A DNA stretch of 64,000 nt from Prinia subflava (GCF_021018805.1 NC_086251.1:40990767-41054766); one strand, 5' to 3'; shown: positions 1 to 10,926, numbered from the stretch's first letter. Notes: generated by a model not told the origin, from the sequence alone. Numbers and translations are program-made.

Positions 1-24
1 GACCAGAGGACGGCTCCTTACTTT

Positions 25-737
25 GTGATGCATATCAGGTCACATTCCAATCTACCGGGTTTTCTCACTGAAGGTAATGCCCAAGCAGACCTGTTAACCT
101 TATCAGTGCAGCATGTTTTGCCTAACAAAATAGAGCAAGCTAAACTAAGTCACTCCTTTTTTCACCAAAATGCTGGGGCTTTGGTAAGACTTTTTAAATT
201 AACTCCAGCACAAGCCTCTAATATCATTTCTATATGCCCTGACTGTCAGCGTTGCACACTTCCTAATGTGAACACAGGGGTCAACCCAAGAGGTCTACAG
301 AGCCTACAAATTTGGCAGACAGATGTGACACACATTCCTGAATTCGGCCGCTTGAAATTCGTGCATGCTTCTATTGATACCTTTTCAGGTGCTCTGTTTG
401 CCTCAGCTCACACGGGAGAGACAGGGAAAGACGCCTGCCGTCATTTCGCTGCTGCCTTTGCCACCTTAAGAATTCCGCAACAGATTAAGACAGATAATGG
501 ACCCGCATATATTTCCCGTAGAGTTGCAAACTTCTTCTCATTATGGAGTATCACCCACAAAAGGGGCATAGCTCACTCACCCACAAGACAATCAAGTATA
601 GAACGAGCCCATTGCTCTCTCAAACGTCTTCTGTTACAACAAAAAGGGGGAGCCGAGGATACTCCTGCAGAAAGATTATGCAAAGCCTTGTATGTCTTTA
701 ATTTCTTGAATTGTTCAATGACAGACTTAAATCCCGT
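25..737 (+). pseudogene. ERV pol fragment: RNase H C-terminal end plus integrase
   Basis: An open frame of about 237 codons before it runs into unrelated retroviral sequence. Residues 3-22 match the end of retroviral RNase H (a His near residue 3 and the GNAQAD motif with Asp22). The integrase zinc finger is visible as His43, His47, Cys71 and Cys74. The catalytic core has Asp100 (in WQTDVTH), Asp157 (in KTDNGPAY) and Glu193 (in SIERAH), with exactly 35 residues between the last two, the retroviral D,D(35)E spacing. The C-terminal DNA-binding domain is missing: after the LNPV motif (about residue 238) homology stops and the frame continues for a few chance codons to 795. No start codon context is expected because pol is made from a polyprotein. 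As a gene it is a truncated relic. Confidence 0.9.
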
Positions 738-832
738 CAAATTATTCAACTTGCTACTGCTGTCAGAGCTTTTCAAAAATTTTTTTTCCTTTTAATCTAG
801 TAACAGATTCAGTTTATGTTGCAAAATCGTGA
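738..832 (+). pseudogene. ERV pol fragment: RNase H middle segment, out of order and frameshifted
   Basis: In a different frame from the integrase, 738-787 reads IIQLATAVRAFQKFF. After a one-base slip in the run of eight T at 780-787, 788-829 reads PFNLVTDSVYVAKS, followed by a TGA stop at 830-832. The LVTDS.YVA string is the retroviral RNase H motif that carries a catalytic Asp, and the preceding ATAVRAFQ helix fits the same domain. This domain normally lies upstream of integrase, yet here it follows it. The T run is a likely slippage site. It is a short match, so the call is good but not certain. Confidence 0.72.
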
Positions 833-941
833 AGCCTCAGCCCTATAAGAAAGTGTAAAACCTGCAAACAGATGATAGTTTTGAACAGCTGAATAAACTC
901 CTAAGAAGCTAAAGACTCCATAAATAAATTAGAAATTTAGT

Positions 942-1018
942 TAAAATAAGCTTTCTTGTATTAGACATTATATTATGTATTGTTATAATTATTCCTTATA
1001 TTTTACAGTGTGTTTAAA
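942..1018 (+). pseudogene. Second env transmembrane-like remnant
   Basis: Reading from 942 gives a hydrophobic stretch that ends ...IIIPYILQCV and then a TAA stop at 1014-1016. The main TM fragment downstream contains IPCLLQCV at the matching place (membrane exit), and the two DNA stretches can be aligned by eye over about 30 bases. I read it as a diverged second copy of the env membrane-spanning region. It is AT-rich, so chance hydrophobicity is the main alternative. Confidence 0.5.
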
Positions 1019-1321
1019 CTAAAGGTAGAATCTGGATCTTGGCTAGGTAACTTGTTTAGTGGCTGGGGTTTGACACCCTGGCTAAAAGATTTTCTTAGGA
1101 TAGGAATGCATGTAATGATTTTAATAATAATTGTATTAGTTATGATACCTTGCTTGCTTCAATGTGTGCAGAGATTAGTTAATAAAGCCATCAAGGGGGT
1201 ATTCTTGGTTAATACAGAAGGGGGAGATCTGGGAATACACAAGACAGAGAGTCAAACAGACTTGATTAGCATATCTGGTTTGATAACCAAGATGCCATGG
1301 CAGGAACAAACAGAACTGTGA
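1010..1321 (+). pseudogene. ERV env fragment: C-terminal part of the transmembrane subunit
   Basis: About 100 codons without a usual start; the frame begins at a GTG next to a rearrangement. Residues 10-28 are rich in Gly and Trp (WLGNLFSGWGLTPWLKD), the membrane-proximal pattern of class II env proteins. A membrane span follows at about residues 33-52, then the juxtamembrane IPCLLQCVQ, a short basic stretch and a cytoplasmic tail ending at the TGA at 1319-1321. Most of env (SU, fusion peptide, ectodomain of TM) is deleted. The tail lies about 70 bases before the proposed LTR start, a normal place for the end of env. Confidence 0.8.
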
Positions 1322-1394
1322 AAATTACAGGAGATGGGATTACACCTGCTTACGGGAAGAGAGAAGATTCAATCAACTTCAGCAAGCAAAGAGT

Positions 1395-1635
1395 TGTTGT
1401 AAAATGCATGAGTTTTCTGTGTGATTTTTAACCTGATTATTGTAGTAGAAATGATTAACCTGTCTGAAATAGTATATAAGCTTTTGGAAAACCTGAGTAA
1501 AATCGAATTCTGATCACCGAATCAGTCTTCCCGTCTCTCATCAATCGCCAATACTAGGAGTCCCATTTTGTACATCTGGGTAACGATGAGGACCACTGGT
1601 GTCTGAGCAGACCCCCGCCTGGTCCTTTGCAAACA
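1395..1635 (+). repeat. 3' LTR of the class II ERV
   Basis: Proposed boundaries are TG at 1395-1396 and CA at 1634-1635 (about 241 bp), placed by the end of env and the TG...CA rule. A TATA box TATATAAG lies at 1473-1480, where the U3/R transition of a short LTR is expected. No canonical AATAAA is seen; AGTAAA near 1496 is a possible variant. No clear polypurine tract precedes the start, so the left boundary could be off by tens of bases. The 5' LTR is outside the window, so target-site duplication cannot be tested. Confidence 0.65.
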
Positions 1636-3289
1636 GCAACTAAATGGTTCAAAGCAGTGACAGGAAGTTCATTTTTCTGTACTACCAGGGCTATCTGTAC
1701 CTGAGTCTGCTGTATCTAGTTAAATTTGTACTCAGAAGAGTCATTCTCTGTGAGCAGAGGCGGTCTCATTGCCCCAGCAACATTCTAGTACTAGTATTAT
1801 TCCCCCAGAAAGGGGACCAGCCAAGAAGCTGGGCAGCTACTTGGAGCCTAGTAGCCTGCTGAGATAAATAACAGTAATTACAGCGGGGTTTTCCTACAGA
1901 AGCAGCTCTCTAACCACTGGATGGAGCCCAAGTGCTATTCTGAAAGCTGTGCTGATGTCCCCAGTGACATCAGCGCTGACACTCCTGACAGGCAAAGCAG
2001 AGCTTTACTGTCAGGTTATCTCACGCATCAAAAGGAAGAAATATAAAGTGCCTGCCAATGGGGGAAGGAAAAGAGAACTCAGTTTTGCATACTGGTCAGG
2101 ATTTGATAAAGGAGGGGTGCTTCCATGACTCATTTAATTCCAGCTTCTTCTGATCTCATCTCTCTGATTTTACTTAAGAATTTCTTCCAGTTTCCTCTCT
2201 AGCAGTATCTTAATTTCTTTGCTTCTTGGGTCTCTTTCCATTTACTTGGGTGCTTGATCCCTTTGGTCTTGCAATGAGCCCCTTAAAATTCCTCCAGCTC
2301 TGTGGGCAGTAGCTGGGGTTGTTAAGGAATAAACACAGCTTGTGTCAGGCAGCCCTGCAAGCAAATACAAGTGCTGCTTTCAGGAGGAAGTCCCTTCCAG
2401 TGCCTGCACGTGTACCTTCTTTCTTCTACGTGGATCATGGCAGTTTAGCAACAGGTGCTTCAGCTACAACTGGAATTTCCCCTTTCTGACTGATAGGCCA
2501 CACAGAGCTGGAATAATCAAGGCTTGTTTAGGAAAATGACCATGCTGAAGTATTTTGGAACAGAAGTGGTACAGTGGTACAGTGTCCAAGAATGTATTTG
2601 TCAAGAAGGTAAATATTAAGTGCCTGTAGGAAGGAAGAGAATGCAGTTGGGGTGACCTTTTGAGCAGGCAACCCAGCCCTTGTGTAGATATCATTTAAGG
2701 CTCTGAAGGCTGGGCAGTGGTGAGATTGCACCCTAGAGCTGGAGGAAAGTTATTTAAGAGATTAAGGGGTTTTATGATTCAAGGTCTCTAGAGATATGTA
2801 AAGTTAAAAACCTCCTGTTTCAAAAATATGGGCTTAAACTATCCTGTATTCTCTCTATAAAGAACGACCCCTGAGAGTGCCTTGTTTTAGAATCTCTAGC
2901 AATCCCTGTCTTGCAGCTGGGAGTAGTAAAGTGCTCATGAGTTTCTCTGTCTGGGACAGTGGGGGCAAGCTTGTTTCATTGCTTCTGTTCCCTGCTCCCA
3001 ATCCAGCGGGGTTGAGGTGAGTCTCAGTCTGGACTTCCCTGTGACACTGCCATGCTAGGAGTGGAGCCAGACTCCCGGCTGCGAGGGAGATGCAGCCTCA
3101 CTCTGCAGCTTGCAGCCCTCTTCCTCAGTGAAGTGAAGAGTATAGGCAGAGAGGATCAAGGCTGCCAAGTGAGGGGGCACAACTTAGAAGGAGAAGAAAG
3201 AAAAGGAAGTCTGATTAAGTTTTGTCTTGAAGTGTCTGTTTTTGGGTTTGTCCCTGCATTGATCTGCAAGGGAATGAGGCAAGTAATGG

Positions 3290-3650
3290 CCCCTTGGGGA
3301 CCTTCAGGACTTTCCTCTCAATGTCAGCCGTCATTTTCAATCACCCTCTCCCTCCCAGCCATTAATTTTGGCCCAGGATCATGGGGACTTGTCCATCTAT
3401 CACTCCTAATTGACACTAAATGATCTGTCAGTTTATTGATGAACGGCAGGAGTGGAATTGTCACAATATATTTTACTTTCTAACAACTCCTCCTGACAAT
3501 TTTACCTTGTCCATCTCACTCTCCTCACATAAATCTCCATTGGCCTCTCATTCCTTCTCTTGGGCTGATCTGGTGCCAGCCACCTCCACGCCATCGGCAC
3601 GCATCAAGGACATCAAGATGGCGACAAGCTGCAATGTGCGGGCCCAGGGT
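3290..3650. promoter_or_regulatory. Possible conserved non-coding element
   Basis: A block of even composition without simple repeats. It includes homeobox-type ATTA cores (CATTAATTTTGG near 3360 and TCCTAATTGACAC near 3405) and a CpG-bearing stretch around 3590-3645 (CATCAAGGACATCAAGATGG). No frame with splice sites fits a known protein. It is called only from composition and motif density, so this is an inference. Confidence 0.3.
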
Positions 3651-4009
3651 GGGTTTTTTCCTTTCTCTCCCTGCCCCCTCCTCTTTTTATTTTATTATTT
3701 TTTTTTAATAGGCTGGATGTTCCAGGAATGCTAACAAGCTCCTGTCCTCTTGTCCCTTCATGTCATTGCTGGGGTGAGCTCTCCTTGGTGTTTCTGTTTA
3801 GACTCAGTATAGATAACTGGCAGAAAAAGAAATGTCACCAAAAGACAGAAGAGTCACCTGAGAGTCTCTCAGTGCCCTGGCTGTCACAGGGGATTTTTAT
3901 TCCTTTTAAACCTGCTTAGTGTGACTTGCAAGAGTTTTCTGCAAGGGGAAAGTGTTAGACTTAGGTCCATTTTTGTCTTTGCAGTGCTCAGAGTAGTCTG
4001 AAAAAAGAG

Positions 4010-4115
4010 TTTTGCTTCTTTTTTTTCCTTTCCCCCCACTTTTTTCCTTTTCAAGAGTTTTTTACCATTTTTTCTCTTTTTTTCCTTTTTTTTTTCTCTC
4101 TCATTTTTAACCTAG
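4010..4115. repeat. T-rich low-complexity tract
   Basis: About 100 bases made mostly of T with scattered C (TTTTTTCCTTTCCC-type), within the IFT43 5' intron region. It may be an old poly(A)-type tail on the minus strand or simple slippage expansion; no element body is recognised beside it. Confidence 0.75.
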
Positions 4116-6529
4116 ATTTCTGTTTGTTGTTTCCCAGTTAGTGACATTTTCTTTGACTTATTTTTCTGGAAAGGTACTGGGCAATGGAAGGTCTAGTAGG
4201 ATTGCAGCCTCTTGCTCCCCTAGAAATAAAGCTTGCATAACAAAAACGGAACAGAAGTGTGGCATTTTTGGTAATAGTCCATGTAAGCTGCTGAAGTGGC
4301 AGAGTATTCTCAGGGTGAAGTCTCTTTGACTATTTTTTTTCTGATTGAGGACAAAGCATATTCCTTCCTTATTTCTCTGCATCTCCAAGAAATTTCTCAG
4401 CAAATTTAGGGGATGCTATTATTGCTGTCCCAAACATTTCTATTTTAAAACAGCAAAGCCTTCTTGAAGAACACATGCAACATTCAATTCTTTTGTATCT
4501 GTCACAGGCAAGGCTAAAAGCTTGTCTGGCCATTGTAGGTCACCTGTATATCGGCTGTGAAGTCTAGTTAAAGCAGTTTACCTGTTGAAAGGGACCTGAG
4601 ATGACTTGATCTACTTGCTTGGCCCTATTTCCCCCTCCCCCAGCCCCCTTCCTTATAAAACCCCTCTATTATTCTCAAATTCTTAATCCAAGTTCTTAAA
4701 ATATCATAGTTCAGAAGTTGTTGCTCTCAGATGACAGAACAAGATACCATTCAGTAATAAACACCTAATTATTTCTAATATTTTTCATATAAATGTTTTC
4801 AGTGAGGCCAGTCACAAGTGAAATGTCTTTGAACCTTGTAATCATGGGGTTGTTCTCTATTGTGAGATTTGAAAAAAGACCCAAACAACCTTAAATACAT
4901 TCTCTGTGTCCTTTAGCAGTCAGTTCTTTCCTGTAACCATGAGGATCCAGAAGTTTGCTTTTTTTTCTTTAAATGGAAGATGAAATGCTCCTGTAACCTC
5001 AGGAGTCTTTTTTTTTTTTTTTTTGTGAGAGTTGGGCTTTGTGCTTACTGGAGGCCAAGAACGTGATCACTTGGATAGAAGCCTCTGTTCTCAGGGACCA
5101 AAGATATGTGGTGGATACCTCTAGAAACGGCAGCACTGCTTTCTGTTTTCCCACACAGCAGGAATTTGTATTGAGTGTTGTTGTTTTTACTGTTGCTCAG
5201 TGGGAGCTCTGAACAGCTCTGCCGGTCAGCTCTCCACCAGTGAGTGAGAGGGGGAACCCTGGGAACATCTGCTTCGGGGATGATGCAGTGAGTAGGCTGA
5301 GGTTCAGTGATCCTCTGTCGGCTTGTTCTTTTGTGCCAGTTCCTAAAATCCTGCTTGCCAGAGCTTTCCTCCTTTGTTGTCTCTGTTAAGTAAGCCCACA
5401 TATCAGGACATGAGGAGAAACAAAAGCACTTCAGCTGGAGATTAAGTGCCTCTCAAGTCCATTTCAGCTGGAGCGGGCTAGCAGCAGTGTCTGTCAGATC
5501 CCATCTCACAGAGCATGCCTGCTCATTGCTGTATCCATCCTCTTCCAGAGCCATGCTCTGGGGCAGTGTGCTCTGCATGCAGTCCAACCAGCACAGGCAG
5601 CTTGTGAGAGGCCAGAAAGGGGATGGTAGGGCCATTACAGCGTAAAAAATGTGTGTCTGCCCAAAACCCCATTGCAGTGATACAGACAGCTATGCATTCC
5701 AGGGCTAGGAAGTGGAGGGCTGTGAGGAGACATCCTACGACGAAAATAAAGGCTCACAGCATACTGAAATCAATGGCAAAACTTGCCTCGATTGTAGGAG
5801 ATGTGAAGACTAAACTCCTTAATTTTGTAAAGGAAAACTTGGCTTTTCCAGGCTGCCACAGACCAGAAAGAGAGGGTGGACACTTAAAACAACAGATCAG
5901 GGAAGGTGCAATGGCATGGCTGAGAAGGCACCTTGTGGTGCTTTCCAGCACGGGTAGTAGTTCTAATTTACAGGCAGCCTTGGTGAATGTGTCTCCTGTG
6001 CCACAGCAACCAAGCAGTGACTGAGACCCACACTTGGAGAGCCCGGAGAACTATCAGTTAGCACTTGTGTGTCATATTGGATGTGTAACTTAGTTGTGCC
6101 TTAGGCTATCCAACAAGCTGCAACTCCTAACTCACCGCCCACTCGCTGTGGTGATGGGCACTTAAGGAACACTTGTGCAAGAGGGTACAACGGCTTTGTA
6201 ATATTTTTCCCCTCCTCTCTCAGGCCTAGACCTGAATTACAGTTTTTGCCCGAGAGGCAAAAAGCTTCGTGCCTCCCCTGTGGGCTGAGCCAAGCCTTAG
6301 TGTTGGGATGGGGCATGGTTTGGATGGAAGCACTGAGGCAGAGCGCCGGCTGCTGACTTGTTTCCTGCGCACCCAGCCTGTCTCTGCCCGCCCTCTGATC
6401 GCCCTGCCGTCTCCAAACAAAATGCATCTTTGAACATCACGACCTTCTCCTTTTCCCCCGTTTCATTATTTTACCCAGAGGGATGCTTGGAGCGGCTTTC
6501 CGGTTCCACGTGATTCGTAGAAGTGGTTG

Positions 6530-6970
6530 AGGCATGCCAGGAGATACGCCGACACACAGACGGGCAGATGAATTTCTCCCGCGCAGCCCCGCAGAACGAG
6601 AGCAGCCCTCGGTGGGGACGGGGCGGCGGTGCCGGGCCAGCCCGCGGCGGTCGCAGGCCGCCCGGGTTCGCAGCCCCGCGCTGCTGCCGCCAGGGGGCGG
6701 CCGCGGCCCGGCCATGGCGCGGCTGAGGCGCGGCGCGGGCAGCGCGGCCCGGAGCGGCCCCGGCCTCGGGCGGAGCGGGGCGGGCACAGCTGGGCCGGGC
6801 CGGAGAGAGGGCTGCCCGCGCTCCCAGCGCTCTCTCCTCCGCGCCGTGCTGGGCACTCCCGTCCCGCCGCCTCCGAATGCGTTTTAGCAAGCTTCGGTAA
6901 TTTCTTCCGTTCTCCTTAGCTGTCCTGCCCGCCCTCACACCTCCCCGGGCCGCACGAGAGAACCTCCGGT
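6530..6970. promoter_or_regulatory. CpG island with CTCF-like core
   Basis: CpG dinucleotides are dense from about 6545 to 6965, in sharp contrast to the flanks. CCGCCAGGGGGCGG at 6687-6700 matches the CTCF core consensus. A CACGTG E-box sits at 6507-6512 at the edge. GC-box-like GGGGCGG motifs are present. The island is a likely promoter or insulator inside the IFT43 5' region or intron. I cannot join a first exon from it to the IFT43 exons. It could be an alternative IFT43 promoter, a promoter of a non-coding RNA, or a CTCF site. Confidence 0.7.
6714..6887 (+). CDS. Short open frame in the CpG island (57 codons), doubtful
   Basis: ATG at 6714 lies in a strong translation-start context (GCCATGG) and opens 57 codons of Arg, Gly, Ala and Pro-rich sequence ending at TAG 6885-6887. 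It does not resemble the N terminus of IFT43 or another family I know. GC-rich islands readily give such frames, so a real protein is unlikely. It is noted because of the start context in a probable promoter. Confidence 0.12.
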   Translation: MARLRRGAGSAARSGPGLGRSGAGTAGPGRREGCPRSQRSLLRAVLGTPVPPPPNAF

Positions 6971-9900
6971 CCTGCACAGTGAACCCCTGGGAGCCTGGCT
7001 GTGGCGCGGTGCAGGATTCGAGTGCGTCTGGAGCTCTCATGAGCTGTGGGCATTAAAAGATTTCAAGGACATTTTTCCCCATTCATCCCAGTTATGTCCT
7101 CTGCTAAAATAGGTTAACGGTGTCTAATTAACCACTGTACATTGTCATGCTGCATAAAGATAGCATCCTGGCTGTTCTCTGAGCCCTGCCACTTTATCTC
7201 CATTTAGATCTCCGTGGTAGTCCATTAAATGAGAAAGAAACAGTTTAGCAGAGATGATGTCTACATCGGAACTGCCTTTCACCCTTCAGCACAGAAGTTG
7301 CAGGCAGCTCAGCTGTACATCAGGGGGCTGTGTGGGAGTAAAGTCTCAGGTTTGAGGTTTAACCCGTTCTCATTAACGTGGACGAAGGATTCCTCCTGGG
7401 CAGAACTGAGCAAAGACAACACTCGAGAGAGAGATCGGATCTATGTTCTCTGCCCCAGGGCAGAGCTAGGAGAGACATGGGTATTCTGTACTAGGAATTA
7501 TATACCATGGGGCTACACAAGGACTGCCAGGGTCTTTCACCCAGTTTCACAGCTATTCAATACCCTCAAATAGAAAGGGGGTACGCAGCTGTCCAAAGCC
7601 AGAGGGAATATTCTGGGATTATGGTTGTATTTGGGAGTGCTAACGGCCTTTCAGGGAAAGGGAGTTTAAAGCACTGGTCTCACTGTCCAGGTGATGAAGT
7701 GAGTCCATGTTCTTTGCCCCTCCAGATCCAATGGACTTGGGAGCATAAGTGGAAAAAACAGATGCATCCCTGTCTCACAAAAATGGGGAGTGGCTGGTGT
7801 ATAATACAGCAGACTGAATGTATTTCTGAGCACTGCTCCTGGGATTGTATTGTTTTGTTTATCCTTACTTGAGTGACTGTAGCTGTAGTCATATTCAGTT
7901 GCTCATTTTGTAGGTCCTTGTTGCTGCCCTCCCTGGGCTGTGCCTACTGCTGCAGCAGACAAAGCAGAGTAGTGCACTTCATGTTGTTGAGGATATGAGA
8001 AAAGAGTAGGAAAGTTGTGTATGCTGGCTTGAGTTCAGTCGGGTTTGTTCCACATCTGCTTTCACTCAGTAGAAAGCTCATGAGATGAATGAAGAAAGAG
8101 GGTGCTGTTTACCCAGACCTGATATTCTTGAAGGAGGAAATGTTGGTCTCAAAGTGTGGCAATTGGCATTGGTAAGACGAGACTATTCTTAAGAAGGAGT
8201 ACTCCACAATCCTTAAAGCAATGTGATAGCATCATGAGGAAATCCTGTGAGGCTTCCCATAGTACTTGGAGAACAAAGAAACAAGCAGTTGATTGGTTCT
8301 GCAGGAATACCATCTCCAGGTAGATCTCAGCCCTCAGCTAAGTTTATGGAATGGACAGAATTGTAGATGGGGCACCTTTTGAAGATCTGTTAATGATTTC
8401 TCTTGCTGCCTTGAAGGTTTTTAACCCTAAGACACAAGACAAAGCTTGTCTTCCTCTCAGAGTAACTTTGTTACGTAGATTTAGGTACTGCAGTTTTGCC
8501 AAAAAAGCAAGAGACTAGTTAAACCAAAAATGTTTTCTGATTTTTTTTCCCCGATCTGAAACAAGAACTCAAAAAGTAATTTGGCACCACACAAAATTAA
8601 AGGAAGCCTTATATATATAAAAAAAAGAGGAGTCAGTAGGTTGCCTGGTATCTTCTTTGCTTCATCATTAAGGCCACAGAGAGTGTAAAACATACAATTC
8701 TTTCCTGTGCTACAGAAGCTTCATACTATATTTTTGAGATGGTTTTCTACATGTGAGCTCATCAGCTGACTTGAAATGCTAGTTCCATCAAATAATGCTG
8801 TACCAAATCATATATTAACAAGCATATCTAGTACAGGAGACTGGAAGCAGATGTCTCTCCTAAACAGAAAATCAGCCATTTCTAGCTCCTGCTCCAGTGC
8901 TGTTAGTATATAAATGCTCTGTATAAACCACAGTACTGTCAGCATGAGAGACCTGTCTCACTCAGTGCCACCGTTGGGACCTGTGGCACAGGGACCAAGG
9001 TATTCTCCTGGAGGCACTGAGCATGGGGCTGTAACTTGCCTTGGGAAGAGGATGGAATGGTCTTGTTTGACGGGAGAGTTCTAACACCTGGGCTCTGGCA
9101 TTCAAGGGGACAGTACTATTCCCCTTCTCCCTGCTGATGAGTTTGTTCCCCAAGTTACTATTTTTCTCAATTTTTAGTGCAGCTGTTTCATAATGAGGTA
9201 TTTGCTTGTTGCTATCATTGTCCTGAATAAGACCTTTCCTAACAACAGAGAAGTTGAGAAAGTTTAAGTCTCAGAACATAAGCAAAGGAGTCTCTGCCTC
9301 TAGGACTAACATGACTGCCTTCCCTGTGGGCCACCTGGCTATCAGTCACAACAGGGAGCTTAGGAAAAAAGAAACAGAAATTGCTTACAGGGATAGTAGT
9401 AGTGACCTTTTCTCCTGGGAAGTATGAACATGTGGAATGTTTCATTCCTGCCTAGAAACAGGACCAAAAATGTAAGGAGTGTTGTGAGTACTGAGAAAGA
9501 GAGTGTTACTTGGGGTTGGACAATCATCAAGAGTAATGGGATCAAGCCGAGAAGATGTTAAATCGAACCCCCAGGAAATCATCTCACTGTGCATGGCTGT
9601 GCAGTGCCATAATTTGGGATGTTTCAGCTTGGAGAGGGCAAGCCTATGTGGGAACCAGTTCTGTGAAGGCATAAAGGAGGAATAAAATAGGAGAAATCTT
9701 GCATAATTTTTCTGCCTCTATCTTCTCAGAGTCTAAATGCCATTGAGTGCTGGTGGAGGGCTCTCTGCAGCCATCTACTTCTTTCTCCATAGTATCAGGA
9801 GGTTCACAAAAGTGCTTTGTACTACCACTGGTAAGAAGGATGGAGCTGGACACTTCATCCTCACTGAAAGAGCTCTTTCCCCAGTTAGGTTGTGTTTCTG

Positions 9901-10437
9901 CCTTTGAACAGAGGGTGCAGATATAGCTGAAAGCCCAGGTGCAGATGTCACCACCCGGCTGCAGTTCTGATTACAGCAGTTAATATTGTTGGGCTCAGAT
10001 CACTGATTCAGTGTAATCTTTAGCTTCTCACTGACTGCAAGCTCCAGAGAGAGCAGTAGAGACAAAGGACTTTCTTCTCCTTATACCTCTTCTCCGTATA
10101 GCTAGACATCCTCTCTGCCTTACTCCTTGCTCTTAGAAGAATAGATTATTCACAGGAGAGATAGATGAAGACTTGGCTTGCTACAACAGAGAGCAGATGA
10201 GGAGAGGCCTGTGCTATGTCACGAAGTGCTTTGAAAAGAGCAGTACAAGGCAGTGAAGCAACTTTTCTTACATCTTGATGTGTCCTGGGACAGTGCATGT
10301 GATAGTGGAGAGCCCCATGTATTCTTTGTCATGGCGCCCTGACTTCAGGGGAGGGGAGAATATTTATTCCCAACACATAGACGTGAAACTTCACTCTGCA
10401 AAATGGCCAAAGCAATCAGCGAGTGATGGAGTATCTG
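6971..10437. other. Intron or 5' region of IFT43; no exon recognised
   Basis: No gene or repeat family is called. The part at about 7040-7240 has ATTA-type and GATA-type motifs next to the CpG island and may be regulatory. The open frame 7229-7573 has no known domain. The remaining sequence looks like unique intronic DNA. Confidence 0.5.
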
Positions 10438-10926
10438 CTAAAAAGAAACCTGGCATTTAATTAACTTTTCAAAGTGCTGGTTCAGCAATCTCCATGTTTT
10501 ACATTTTGAATATTGAACAAGCGTCCCTAATCGGGACTGAATTACTTCTGGGCTTGCTGGGGTGGAGAGCAAGGGAGCTGCCATTTGCCAGTGCCTCCCC
10601 GCCATGTTATTAGTATGAACTCCTGTTAACTCACCCAGATCAACCCTGACTTTCTGCAGTGACTGCATGTCTGACCTGAGCTTGGCCAGCTCAGGTGGGA
10701 CTCCGAACCTGAAAGGCAACCAGAAAGTCTCTGTGCACAACCATGGGGAGGAAACTGTTGATCTCTCAGGAGTAGGTAGATGAAGTATAGCACCTTCTTC
10801 TCTCCTTAATGCGCCAACCTCTCTACTCAGGTATGCCAGCCTTTCCTGCAGCTGATGGCAAAGGGGATAAAAAGTATCTGAGAAACTAAAGAAGCAGAGA
10901 GTATGGTTCTTGCCATATCTGGGCAC
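10438..10926 (-). other. Antisense open frame with two coiled-coil-like stretches
   Basis: A 162-codon open frame opposite to IFT43. Residues LQERLAYLSREVGAL and ELAKLRSDMQSLQKVRVDL each show a clean heptad spacing of Leu, Val and Met. Both start just after splice-acceptor-like sequences on the minus strand (CCCTTTGCCATCAG before 10851 and CTGGTTGCCTTTCAG before 10708). The second is followed by a donor-like GTGAGT at 10634. The two putative exons do not join in frame with an obvious donor. I do not recognise the protein. It may be a decayed or lineage-specific gene, or chance. Confidence 0.25.

Larger units (their letters stand above)
1..1635 (+). mobile_element. Endogenous retrovirus fragment, class II (betaretrovirus-like), rearranged, 3' LTR present
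   Basis: An old proviral remnant. The visible order is the end of RNase H plus integrase (25-737), an RNase H segment (738-832), an env TM-like remnant (about 942-1018), an env TM fragment (1010-1321) and a 3' LTR (about 1395-1635). The window opens inside pol, so the 5' part lies outside. Gag, protease, reverse transcriptase and env SU are not seen. The order RNase H end, integrase, RNase H middle does not match any normal pol gene (RT, RNase H, integrase). This indicates internal recombination or joining of two copies. Frameshifts and stops make it non-functional as a virus. The class II assignment rests on the integrase and TM sequence style and is moderately sure. Confidence 0.88.
1636..6529. 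other. Intron or 5' region of IFT43; no exon recognised
   Basis: No gene is supported here. The stretch is unique-looking DNA with a T-rich tract (about 4010-4115), a T17 run at 5008-5024, and a block at 3290-3650 listed separately. The open frame at 5623-6024 (133 codons) has no recognisable domain and is treated as chance. The piece around 4580-4630 weakly resembles a CR1 tail but is too short to call. Confidence 0.6.

Noticed and set aside
3570..3650. KMATSCNVRAQG frame, looked at as the IFT43 KMGRRAQ N-terminal motif
   Set aside because: Only two or three residues agree and the phase does not fit.
1..6500. Search for TGFB3, the usual upstream neighbour of IFT43
   Set aside because: No minus-strand frame resembles the TGF-beta propeptide or cystine-knot domain.
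6471..7040. 189-codon minus-strand frame and several + strand frames in the same island
   Set aside because: Overlapping frames in all phases are an effect of GC content; none shows homology.
7229..7573. Frame containing SSWAELSKD, looked at as a possible upstream IFT43 exon (family has a GGWAxD motif)
   Set aside because: The surrounding residues do not match the family, and no donor or acceptor places it in frame with 11145.
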